Assembly (NCBI GenBank): GCA_013331415.1
Contig: DUGL01000203.1
Location: 1 to 19,843 of the forward strand
Reading direction: 5' to 3'
From: Methanoregulaceae archaeon
Lineage (GTDB): Archaea > Halobacteriota > Methanomicrobia > Methanomicrobiales > Methanospirillaceae
Length of the DNA: 19,843 bases
Each line of letters starts with the position of its first letter. Position 1 is the first letter of the stretch. Positions 1 to 7,083 of the stretch are shown piece by piece. Position numbers and translations under genes: made by a program. Below the pieces are notes generated by a model that had not been told where the DNA came from, ran no database searches, and saw only the letters and a program-made list of their open reading frames with translations.

Positions 1-388
1 AGATCCTTTTCCAGGGTTCACCCTCTCGTGGTAACCCCGTGGAACTAACCACATCCAGTTTTCACCAGGTTCGTTCTGATACGGTCCATGGTGTTGCTCT
101 TCGAATGTCCCTGGGGGCATTTCGATTCTTCGGTAGAATGGGGTCAGAAGGGGGCAACAGACGAAAATCATCTCGGCCGGGGACGGACCCTAGGGGTTTT
201 CCCACCCATAACGCAACCATCACCGTCTCTATATTCCTGCACTTGTGCGAGTGAGATCCTGATCGGGAGCCGGTTTGCAGACACCCCGTGAATACCCTTC
301 AGGAGTGCAGGCCTTCCGGGTCCCCGGTTTTTTAAAAGGTATTCCCGCTCAGTTCAGGGAACCCAGAAAAAAAGATATGAGGGTATTT
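1..388. other. Left-end intergenic stretch, no gene recognised
   Basis: I see no convincing gene here. Two overlapping plus-strand open frames of about 70 codons (39-254 and 88-291) have no recognisable domain, no clear ribosome binding site and no family resemblance. A small imperfect hairpin lies near 14-37, and GTGG/CCAC arms lie near 38-52. I found no tRNA cloverleaf. The right end (about 330-388) is AT-richer and holds the likely terminator of the next gene. The upstream gene, if any, lies outside the window. Confidence 0.5.
366..374 (-). terminator. Oligo-T transcription terminator of the 271-aa secreted protein gene
   Basis: On the minus strand a run of seven Ts (As at 367-373 on the plus strand) lies about 16 bases beyond the stop codon of the 271-aa gene. 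Archaeal RNA polymerase commonly terminates at such T tracts without a hairpin. The assignment is by position and composition only. Confidence 0.45.
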
Positions 389-1204
389 TTAGGGTGATGA
401 ATACCCGGTCTGCATCGCAATGCTGATGAGTCCGTCAACGGTGACCGATTCATCGTACGCGACAACAGAAGACAGGTTGGTCTCGTTACCGGAACCTTCC
501 ATGATGATGGCATCGACATACACCGTTGCCTTTCCAACAGCCGTGTCGTTTCCGGTCTGGCCGCTTCCGCCGATATCCACGGTGTAGGAGACCGAGACCC
601 CTTCATCGATGTCTGAAGAGACCGTGCGGGCAGAGCTGTCGGAGGCGATCCGACCCTCATCGAGGTATACCGTGCTTCCCGTGTTCACCGATATACAGCT
701 TGCCGGCAGGACAGTATCTGCAGAAGATCCCCATGCACAGCAGCTCTCTTGCCCGTCACTGGCGGTTGCATAGTTATCAATATACACCGCTTCGTTGGAG
801 TACATGATACCTACCCCATTCCCGTCACCGGTGTTGGTATAGTCAACGACCCTGACCGTCTCGAGGTTGTTCTGGGGCTGGCTCTTGCTGGATGTGTCGA
901 GATTGATGAGCTTGGTGTACTCGGTCGACCCGCTGGTCGCTACTGTCTTCTCTGCGTACCCGGCTGTTGACTGCCCCTCGCCGGGAGCGAGCGGGGGGTT
1001 GTCTGCCAGGTTCCCATTGCCCTGGGTATAGACGATGTCGGAATTGGAGTAGAGACTCCCGACACTCGATGCAGATATCTGAACACTGAGCTTCGATGTC
1101 TCATTGCTCGGCGGTATCGGATTTGCTGCATGCACTGGTGCGAGGAAGAGTGCGAATACCAGTACGGTAACAACAAGTAGGATAGTTACTGTTCTTTTCG
1201 TCAT
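389..1204 (-). CDS. Secreted Ser/Thr/Gly-rich protein of unknown function (271 aa)
   Basis: Residues 1-26 form a clear signal peptide: basic MTKR, a hydrophobic core, then a VHA cleavage site. The mature part is acidic, rich in Ser, Thr, Gly and Asn, and has no C-terminal membrane segment, so it is probably exported and released or loosely held at the surface. There are four N-glycosylation sequons (N34, N219, N240, N243). Three cysteines sit at 155, 156 and 170, an adjacent CC and one more. The C-terminal half reads as short alternating beta-strand-like segments. I recognise no named family. The ATG is supported by an AAGGTGG ribosome binding site 4 bases upstream and a TATA-like box further up. 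The gene appears monocistronic. Confidence 0.8.
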   Translation of the reverse strand: MTKRTVTILLVVTVLVFALFLAPVHAANPIPPSNETSKLSVQISASSVGSLYSNSDIVYTQGNGNLADNPPLAPGEGQSTAGYAEKTVATSGSTEYTKLINLDTSSKSQPQNNLETVRVVDYTNTGDGNGVGIMYSNEAVYIDNYATASDGQESCCAWGSSADTVLPASCISVNTGSTVYLDEGRIASDSSARTVSSDIDEGVSVSYTVDIGGSGQTGNDTAVGKATVYVDAIIMEGSGNETNLSSVVAYDESVTVDGLISIAMQTGYSSP

Positions 1205-1248
1205 TTCGCCACCTTGATTGGATACACATGGTTTTTACCCATTGATAG

Positions 1249-1260
1249 TATAAATATATT
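1249..1260 (-). promoter_or_regulatory. TATA-box promoter of the 271-aa secreted protein gene
   Basis: The minus strand reads AATATATTTATA here, 45-56 bases upstream of the ATG at 1204. This places a transcription start near 1227 and leaves a leader of about 22 bases, enough for the AAGGTGG ribosome binding site at 1209-1215. A second AT-rich element, TATATATAAAA on the plus strand at about 1308-1318, could be an alternative promoter on either strand. Confidence 0.5.
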
Positions 1261-1560
1261 CCGTGGTTCCTTTTTTCTGCTCTCCACTATCGTCGGGAGA
1301 GAGGAATGTATATATAAAATTGTGGGTATTGACGCTTCTCCACATTCTACACACATGATGGGTGTTGCCGCCCCTGAATGGCTTCCTGCTGGCGGCCAAG
1401 GAACAGAACAGGAACCATTGAAGATCTTCGATTTCACTCCCCCCCCCACACAGCAGCGAGGCGCTAATTCAGACCCCCTGTCAGAGGTATAAAACCGCAT
1501 ATGCTGTTTCACGTGGATACGAGGTCGTTTAGGAAGACCGGGAAAAAGAGTAAGAATTGT
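1261..1560. other. Intergenic stretch with a second TATA-like element and a doubtful 45-codon frame
   Basis: This stretch carries a TATA-like element at 1308-1318 and a hairpin with CTCTCC/GGAGAG arms near 1280-1302. It also holds a run of nine Cs at 1439-1447. A plus-strand frame from ATG 1355 to a stop ending at 1492 (45 codons) begins about 40 bases after the TATA-like element. It has no good ribosome binding site or recognised motif. I do not call it a gene, but the TATA spacing makes a small transcript possible. Confidence 0.3.
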
Positions 1561-1917
1561 TTATCGGAACATGCCTGAATTGAAGTGTGCACTGAATGAA
1601 AATTCTTTGATCTGTCCGGTCACCGAGACTGACTGACTGAACCGGATCTCAGAGTTCGGATCCTGGAACATCCCATTGCTATACGCACGAACCGAACCCT
1701 GGGCTGCAGCCGGGGTTATCCCGAAATCTTTCAGCGCATCGAAGGCAGACTGGGCGTCCTGCCGGGAGAAATCCTTGAACGGCGACTGAAATCCTGGTGA
1801 GAATGCCGGATTTGCACTCATTCCTGATACCGATAGGGAATAGAATGCAGATACCGGGGACGCAACCACCAGACCCAGCACGACCGCTGTCAAAATAATA
1901 AGATACCGTGCTTTCAT
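1561..1917 (-). CDS. Small secreted protein of unknown function (118 aa)
   Basis: The product starts with a signal peptide (residues 1-24, ending VSA before Phe25). A mature part of about 94 residues follows, with no cysteine and no further membrane segment. It has a Ser/Pro/Phe-rich start, a short amphipathic stretch (about 50-65) and a C-terminal half that alternates polar and hydrophobic residues like beta strands. I recognise no family. The ATG is preceded by an excellent AGGAGGAG site 3-4 bases away. A TATA-like box sits in the spacer to thiL, so the gene has its own promoter although it lies just downstream of thiL on the same strand. Confidence 0.75.
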   Translation of the reverse strand: MKARYLIILTAVVLGLVVASPVSAFYSLSVSGMSANPAFSPGFQSPFKDFSRQDAQSAFDALKDFGITPAAAQGSVRAYSNGMFQDPNSEIRFSQSVSVTGQIKEFSFSAHFNSGMFR

Positions 1918-1965
1918 ACTCTCCTCCTGTTGTAGTGAGTATCTCAGTTGGAAAATTAAATACTT
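1918..1965 (-). promoter_or_regulatory. Promoter and ribosome binding site of the 118-aa secreted protein gene
   Basis: On the minus strand a TATA-like GTATTTAATTTTC lies at about 1950-1963, roughly 35-45 bases before the ATG. AGGAGGAG at 1921-1928 abuts the start. With only 63 bases between thiL and this gene, readthrough from thiL is possible too. Confidence 0.45.
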
Positions 1966-1980
1966 TCCCCCTCTTCTTCG

Positions 1981-2862
1981 TCATTCACCGGCATCATCGT
2001 GATTCCAGGTATGCAGGTAGCCCTGGCAGGGAACATCGTTCCCATCGACCAGAACCCGCTGTTCCGGGATCACCACCCCGATCGGGATGCACGAAACGTC
2101 AGGAAGCGGGAGGAGATCGGGGCGACAGGTGAAGAGGAGTTCAAAGTCTCCACCCCCAAACAGGGAGTACTCCCTGCTCTTTTCTGCATGCACCCCTTCG
2201 AGGAGCGGGAGCTTCCCGGAATCTACCGAGTACCCGCACGCATTCGCTTCGAGCAGGTCATAGAGCGAGATGACCAGCCCGTCGCTGATATCCATCATGG
2301 ACGACACCCCGGCCCGGGCAAGGAGCGTTCCTTCGCGGACCCGGGGTATCGGCTCAAGGAGAGCTCGGCTGTAGTCGGCATACCCTTCAAGCGCTGCCTG
2401 TGCACGGCCAAGCGGTCCCGTTATGCAGATCAGGTCACCGGGCACGGCACCCTGCCGCCGTACAACCCAGCCAGTATCCGCAAACCCGATCCCGGAACTG
2501 ACAATGGTGAGTTCCCGGTGAGCATCCAGGTCCCCCCCGGCAAGTTCAGCCCCGCAGGAATCGCAACACGCTTTCGCCCCGATGAGGATCTCCCTGAGCC
2601 GTTCTCCCCGGTCGAGCCCCACGGCAAGCAGCACGATCCCCGGCCGGGCACCCATCCCCGCGATGTCTGACAGGGTCACTGCCGCACTCATCCACCCTAT
2701 CTGCCAGCCGGTCATGCCCGGGGGAAAATCTGTCGTCTCGTGGAGCATGTCGGTCGTGGCAACGAGCAGCCCGCCGCTGCAGGGGATGACCGCACAGTCA
2801 TCGAGGGTCTGCCCGGTCCCGATAACATCCCGTACCACCCGTTTCAGGTCCCGCTCATCCAA
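1981..2862 (-). CDS. thiL: Thiamine-monophosphate kinase ThiL
   Basis: ThiL phosphorylates thiamine monophosphate to thiamine diphosphate with ATP, the last step of cofactor synthesis, in the cytoplasm. The 293-aa product has the AIR-synthase/ThiL layout: acidic LDDCAV (20-25), TTDMLHETTDF (36-46), SDIAGMGARP (65-74), AGGDL (108-112) and MMDISDGL near 195. These acidic clusters bind Mg and nucleotide in the family. It is slightly shorter than usual (about 305-325 aa), mostly at the N terminus, where the usual GDD is LDD. The start codon is TTG: no ATG fits the frame, and AAGGAG lies about 10 bases upstream. It overlaps the end of the DUF460 gene by 8 bases, so translation is probably coupled. 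It is the last gene of the rio2-DUF460-thiL operon. Confidence 0.88.
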   Translation of the reverse strand: MDERDLKRVVRDVIGTGQTLDDCAVIPCSGGLLVATTDMLHETTDFPPGMTGWQIGWMSAAVTLSDIAGMGARPGIVLLAVGLDRGERLREILIGAKACCDSCGAELAGGDLDAHRELTIVSSGIGFADTGWVVRRQGAVPGDLICITGPLGRAQAALEGYADYSRALLEPIPRVREGTLLARAGVSSMMDISDGLVISLYDLLEANACGYSVDSGKLPLLEGVHAEKSREYSLFGGGDFELLFTCRPDLLPLPDVSCIPIGVVIPEQRVLVDGNDVPCQGYLHTWNHDDAGE

Positions 2863-4807
2863 CTTTCTTCATCTCCTTGCCCCGCTCGGTCCGGTACTCA
2901 CGGTAGATGTCTTCGAGAAGTTTGGCTTTCTTCTCCCGTTCATACTCCCGCTGCCCGTCCTCCCATGCCTGGAATGCAGCGTCCAGCCGGGCCCGGTCTG
3001 CGCTGACCATCCCCCCCTTCATGACGGTACCTGCTGCTTCCGCGGATATGAGCGGAACGGCAGCTTCGCGGAAAATTGCCTCAAGCTGGGGATCGAACCG
3101 GGCAGCGGAGGGTATCCGGGCAACGAGCCCGTCGATGCCTGACGCAGCAAGTTCACGGGCGGCATTCTTCCCCCAGACATCGATCCGGGGCACGAACAGG
3201 AGATCGCCCTCCCGGATACCGAGTTCGTCAGCGAGGGCCTTAATCCCTTCACGGGTGAGGGACGGGAGGAGCTTGAACAGGACCGCCGCGGTATCGATTC
3301 CGGTCTCATCGAAGATCCGGAGCTTCTCCATCCGTCGCCGCAGTTTTCCGCTCGTCCGCTCCTCCCGCCTGAGCCGCTTCTTCAGGCTCGCTATGATCGC
3401 ATCCCGGGTCACCATCTCAGTGGATCTCCGGACCTCCTTGTCCACCTGAGACCGGACCTTCGTTATCCGTGCCTTGAGGCGTATGATCTCGTGGTCCCGC
3501 TGCTGGAGTTCTTCCTGTAGTTCCTGGACCACGGCCTTGAGGCGTTTGACCGTGCCATCAAGGATCCGGATCCGTTCATCCCGCACGGCATCGATCTCCA
3601 CCTTCGGGGCTTCATCGACAGGCCGGACTACCTTCCCCTTTATCTCCGAGAGCACCTGCTCAAGCGACTGACCCCGCACGATCCCTGCCCGGACATCGTC
3701 GAGGTCATACCCCGGGGGGACCCGGCGCAGCAGGTTCTGGAACTTGTTCCGGTAACTCCGGGATGCATCGAGGGCCGCAGCAAGGGCATCGCGTTCATGG
3801 TCGTTCCGGTGGGGGAACGGGGCAGTGAGCTCGAGCTTTGTCTCGACGCTCATATCCTGCCGGGGGGTATAGGGGATACCATTGAAGGCCCGCCGTATCT
3901 TTTCGACGGAAAACGGCATCTCGTGGACATCGGACGCAATCACGAGGGGTTTTCCGATGCGGTAGATCGCCTCGATCACATCGGACATCGCCATCTGCCG
4001 GGAACTGTCGCAGTAGAGGAGGTTCCCGTCAAGGTCAAGCGCTGCTACCGCTGTTGTGGTACCAGGATCGATCCCGACGATCAGGTAACGGGGTTTTCCC
4101 GAGAGCGGCCTGAACCGGATCCGCTCAAGCCGTTTCCCGGCAATCCTGACCTGTACATCGGCTCCCCGGAAGGTCCCTGCCGGTACCTGGTCCCGGGCCG
4201 CTGCAACGTCAAAGGAGACCCGGCTCGCACCCCCGAACGCCCGGGTCTCCTTCTTCCGGTACCGGAGCCCTGCGGCAACGAGTGCCATCTCGATCTCCCG
4301 TGCCTTCTGCTGGACCGCCCCATGGATCTTCCTGACATACCGGTTCTGGCTCCACCCGCCCTTCCCGGGTGAACGGTGCCGGCTCACCACGACCTCGCTC
4401 GAATTCTCAAACGCGATCACTTCCGCGCCTGCCCCGAGGCTGGCGACCCGGGCGATGGTCCGGGCCTCATCGTACGGGTCGAACCGGTTGAAACTGATGT
4501 TGAACCGGCTTGCCACCTTCCCGAGGCTCTCTTTGCGCTCCCCCCCGGTGACCTGGACGAGCCGGACCGAGGGTGGAAGAGCCTGGAGAAACGCGTACAG
4601 GTCGTGCTGGTCGACTGCGATCTCCTGCAGGCTGTCGACCGCCAGCAGGTCCGGCTGCTCATCGTTGAGGAGCCGGAAGAGCCGGAAACCCGTGACCGCG
4701 CTCTCCGCGACGATCTCGCCATCCTCCATCCTGACGAGCGCGTACATCGGCCTCCGGGACTTTGACCGGACCGACCCCCGGATGATATCGATGCCAAAGA
4801 CCTTCAT
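2855..4807 (-). CDS. DUF460 (COG2433) protein with RNase H-like fold and coiled coil
   Basis: This is a 650-aa archaeal protein of the DUF460/COG2433 family, predicted in the literature to have an RNase H-like nuclease fold; its substrate is unknown. The N-terminal segment (1-90) opens with FGIDIIRGS and holds LLAVDSLQE around 54-62. A second RNase H-like segment holds IVGIDPGTTTAVAAL (243-257), VIASDVHEMPF (289-299) and HRNDHERDALAAAL (333-346). D247, D293, D336 and D340 are the likely acidic metal ligands. Residues about 405-495 are charged and heptad-like, a long coiled coil. A C-terminal domain (500-600) precedes a very charged tail. The ATG forms a 4-base ATGA overlap with the rio2 stop. 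Placement beside RIO2 suggests a link to RNA or ribosome biology, which is inference. Confidence 0.85.
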   Translation of the reverse strand: MKVFGIDIIRGSVRSKSRRPMYALVRMEDGEIVAESAVTGFRLFRLLNDEQPDLLAVDSLQEIAVDQHDLYAFLQALPPSVRLVQVTGGERKESLGKVASRFNISFNRFDPYDEARTIARVASLGAGAEVIAFENSSEVVVSRHRSPGKGGWSQNRYVRKIHGAVQQKAREIEMALVAAGLRYRKKETRAFGGASRVSFDVAAARDQVPAGTFRGADVQVRIAGKRLERIRFRPLSGKPRYLIVGIDPGTTTAVAALDLDGNLLYCDSSRQMAMSDVIEAIYRIGKPLVIASDVHEMPFSVEKIRRAFNGIPYTPRQDMSVETKLELTAPFPHRNDHERDALAAALDASRSYRNKFQNLLRRVPPGYDLDDVRAGIVRGQSLEQVLSEIKGKVVRPVDEAPKVEIDAVRDERIRILDGTVKRLKAVVQELQEELQQRDHEIIRLKARITKVRSQVDKEVRRSTEMVTRDAIIASLKKRLRREERTSGKLRRRMEKLRIFDETGIDTAAVLFKLLPSLTREGIKALADELGIREGDLLFVPRIDVWGKNAARELAASGIDGLVARIPSAARFDPQLEAIFREAAVPLISAEAAGTVMKGGMVSADRARLDAAFQAWEDGQREYEREKKAKLLEDIYREYRTERGKEMKKVG

Positions 4808-5661
4808 CCCGTCACCAGCTGGTATGCCTCTGATGCGGGCAGCTCCACGCGGTACTTCCGCTGGAAATACCGGGTGATGTTCCCGAGGTCACGCATGAGT
4901 AACTCCGGAGCATTGGGGTGGTCGGTTGCGACCCACTGCGGCCAGTCAATGAGATAGCACCGGTACCCGTCGTGCATCACATTGTATTCCGAGAGATCGG
5001 CATGGATGATGCCTGCATTGTATGCAGATCGGACCGCATCGATGATCTCATGGAGGATGTCCCGGGGGGACGCAAGCGAGCACCGGTTGAGCGTTGCACC
5101 CGGGACAAACTCCATCACGACCGTGTGCCGGTTGATACCGACAGGGAGGGGCACGCTCACCGCCGGGTGGAGCTGCTGCAGCGCTTCGTATTCACGCTCA
5201 GCCGATAGCCGCGAGGCAAAGAGCCAGGGGCAGTGCCCCTCCTCGGGCATGTACTCCCGGGATACCCGTGGCGTCTGGAACGAGCGCTGCCCCACGTGGT
5301 GGAACTTCAGGGCAAGCGGGGAGAGCCCCAGTGCTTCGTACACCACCGCCTCCTTCCCCTCGCCGATCAGGTTCCCAAGTGCCTGTACGGTCCCTTTCTT
5401 TGAGAGAGAGATCAGGGCCAGGGCATCATATCCCTGGAAGATCAGGGAGTACCCCTCGTACGGCACTGCATCGAACCGGACGAACCCTGCATCCATGAGC
5501 CTGCCCAGCCGGTAGCTGACCTCGGATTCGGAGAGCCCGAGCGTCCTCCTGAGGATATCGAGCGGGACCCACCGGTAGCGTCGCATCAGCCGTTCAAGGA
5601 TGAGGAGAATCCGGATCTCATAGGTATGGAGACCGCGGATCTGGTCGGCAGAAATACCCAT
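4804..5661 (-). CDS. rio2: RIO2-family atypical serine protein kinase/ATPase
   Basis: RIO2 acts in the final maturation of the small ribosomal subunit in archaea and eukaryotes. The 285-aa product has the RIO2-specific N-terminal winged helix (about 10-90, with the recognition-helix region LGLSESEVSYRLGRLMDAGF). The RIO kinase fold follows: a glycine-rich loop LIGEGKEAVVY (98-108), Lys119 in ALKFHH, the catalytic loop HADLSEYNV with Asp222, and the metal-binding LIDWPQ with Asp239. All catalytic positions are present and the length is normal for archaeal Rio2. It is the first gene of a three-gene operon and is transcribed divergently from the TtuA-like gene across 46 bases. The ATG is close to the likely transcription start, so the leader is short. 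Confidence 0.93.
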   Translation of the reverse strand: MGISADQIRGLHTYEIRILLILERLMRRYRWVPLDILRRTLGLSESEVSYRLGRLMDAGFVRFDAVPYEGYSLIFQGYDALALISLSKKGTVQALGNLIGEGKEAVVYEALGLSPLALKFHHVGQRSFQTPRVSREYMPEEGHCPWLFASRLSAEREYEALQQLHPAVSVPLPVGINRHTVVMEFVPGATLNRCSLASPRDILHEIIDAVRSAYNAGIIHADLSEYNVMHDGYRCYLIDWPQWVATDHPNAPELLMRDLGNITRYFQRKYRVELPASEAYQLVTG

Positions 5662-5707
5662 ATATTCTACACAATTTTATCTATACTGGTGATAAAGGTT
5701 GATCTGA
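5662..5707. promoter_or_regulatory. Divergent promoter region between rio2 and the TtuA-like gene
   Basis: Only 46 bases separate the two start codons. On the plus strand ATTTTATCTATA at about 5674-5685 is centred some 28 bases before the GTG at 5708, the spacing expected for a leaderless archaeal mRNA. On the minus strand CTTTATCACC at about 5688-5697 could serve rio2 with a leader of a few bases. The two promoters must overlap, so the genes may be co-regulated or compete. Confidence 0.45.
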
Positions 5708-6616
5708 GTGCCAGATCTCCCCTGCAGCACCTGCCACCGGCGCGCTGTCGTGTACCAGCGTTATTCAGGGCTCCATCTCTGTAAAACCCATTTTTTTGCC
5801 GATTTCGAGGCAAAAGCAAAGCGTGCGATACGCAGCCATCGCTGGATTGTTACCGGGGACCGGATCGGCATCTTCCTCGACAGCGGCGTGAGCGGCAACG
5901 CCCTCCTGTATTTTCTCAAACGGCTGGCAGGAAACCGGAGGGATCTCGAGCTGCTCGCCATCACGATCGATGAGGGGCGCGGGGGCTGCCAGGCCCCCCC
6001 TGCTCCCGCTGATCCCGATCCCACGAGGGGACCAGGAGTGGTCCATATCTCCGTGTCATTCCGGGAAATGTTCGGGCTCACGATGGACGAGATTGTCCGG
6101 CTGAGAGGAGACCCTGCAGCCTGCTCCTGCCGTGATGTTTTGAGGCGCCGGTGCTTCACCACCCTCGCACGGGAGTACGGGATGACGAAGATCGCCCTCG
6201 CGTCCACCCTCGATGACGAGGCCGGGGCGGTACTGATGGCCATGATCCGGGGTGAGGCCGCACGGCTCCTGTGGCCTCCTGCCACATTCGAGGGGTGTAT
6301 TCCCCGCATCTCTCCCTTCAGGTATATACCGGCACAGGAGGTTGCCCTCTATGCCACCCTGCAGACGGGGGAGGCGGGGGACGCGCAGCAGCGCTCTCCC
6401 TGCACGGCGCTCGAAGCTGATCTCCCCACACTCCTGGACGAGTACACAGGGCACCATCCTTCGGCAAAATATGCACTGGTGAATATTGGCGATTCCATCG
6501 CATCGTTCAGCAGCCTGCCGGATCCTGCGGTAGCAGCCTGTCCATCCTGCGGCGAGCCATGCATCACCGGATGCGAAGGATGCCGGATGGTTGAGGAGCT
6601 GCTCCATGACCGATAA
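5708..6616 (+). CDS. Degenerate TtuA/NcsA-family (tRNA 2-thiolation-like) protein
   Basis: The 302-aa product has the full TtuA/NcsA layout. An N-terminal zinc finger (CSTC 6-9, CKTHF 25-29) leads into the PP-loop region (50-70). ITIDEG (86-90), MFGLTMDEIV (121-130), LDDEA (168-172), RISPFRYIPAQEVALYA (200-216) and a C-terminal five-cysteine finger (C278, C281, C285, C289, C292) follow. The family activates the wobble uridine or a T-loop uridine of tRNA with ATP and inserts sulfur. Catalytic features are eroded here. The ATP loop SGGKDS reads SGVSGN (59-64). The CxxC iron-sulfur motif reads CSCR (139-142), so its second Cys is Arg. The third cluster Cys (usual CPY) reads SPC (230-232). The HN before LDDEA is ST. 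It is probably not an ordinary sulfurtransferase, and a partner or structural role like Ncs2/Ctu2 is possible. The start is GTG. Confidence 0.78.
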   Translation: MPDLPCSTCHRRAVVYQRYSGLHLCKTHFFADFEAKAKRAIRSHRWIVTGDRIGIFLDSGVSGNALLYFLKRLAGNRRDLELLAITIDEGRGGCQAPPAPADPDPTRGPGVVHISVSFREMFGLTMDEIVRLRGDPAACSCRDVLRRRCFTTLAREYGMTKIALASTLDDEAGAVLMAMIRGEAARLLWPPATFEGCIPRISPFRYIPAQEVALYATLQTGEAGDAQQRSPCTALEADLPTLLDEYTGHHPSAKYALVNIGDSIASFSSLPDPAVAACPSCGEPCITGCEGCRMVEELLHDR

Positions 6617-7074
6617 ACCCCAGGAACGGGGCCGGAAACGCTTTTCTGGATCGCGCCGGGCAAGGATTGCCCTCTACTTTATCGCCTTTACTGTCCAGAT
6701 CGTCGTATTTACCACGATTTACATCTCCGCGTATCCCGTCCCGGGGGGGATGCCGATCAGCCGGCCCGACCAGGGTGCCATACCCCGTCTGCCATTGGGG
6801 ACGCTATCACCGGGTTTGGAATGGCTCTCCCTGATAAGATTCAGCTGATTTTAAGCCTCCCGGACGGCCAGAGTGTGGTACAGGTGCCGATAAGGCCAGT
6901 ATCGACAGGACCGGCGGGCAGGCTGCAACAGAGGCCTGTGTCCGGGTCGTCGGCCTTGAGGGACGGGAACGGTCGGGGGTGAACCCGGGACCGGATGATC
7001 CGTTCCTCCGGGGTGACTCTGTCATCCGCGAAGGGCACCCTGCCGGCCTGCAGAGATTAACCCGGATACGGTGA
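6606..7074 (+). pseudogene. Decayed TrkA-type potassium channel gene
   Basis: An 80-codon frame starts at ATG 6606, overlapping the upstream gene by 11 bases, and ends at 6848. Its first half is a normal channel start: a basic stretch, then a membrane helix (residues 20-42) ending in AYPVPGG. The rest looks out of frame. In the +2 frame, AITGFGMALPD (about 6803-6835) resembles the selectivity filter of K+ channels (TTVGFGD-LP). The same frame gives VVQVPIRP (6872-6898). In the +1 frame, ASIDRTG then VRVVGLE, NPGPDDPFLRGDS and AGLQRL run to a stop at 7072-7074 and match a TrkA_C (RCK_C) domain. The RCK_N domain, about 120 residues, is missing. The gene has at least two frameshifts and a large deletion. 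The 80-aa frame could still be translated. Confidence 0.65.
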
Positions 7075-7083
7075 TGGTGTGTA

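Noticed and set aside
39..291. Two overlapping plus-strand frames of about 70 codons at the left end
   Set aside because: They have no ribosome binding site, domain or surface-protein features, and they overlap each other in different frames; they look like chance frames.
391..440. C/D-box-like pattern (GTGATGA then CTGATGAG)
   Set aside because: It lies inside the coding end of the 271-aa gene on the opposite strand, and there is no terminal stem or properly placed D box.
1201..1512. Minus-strand frame of 103 codons upstream of the 271-aa gene
   Set aside because: It runs through the promoter and ribosome binding site of the real gene and has no recognisable protein pattern.
3797..4765. 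Long plus-strand frames opposite the DUF460 gene (191 and 129 codons)
   Set aside because: They are antisense shadows caused by GC-rich codon use; the minus-strand protein has clear family motifs.
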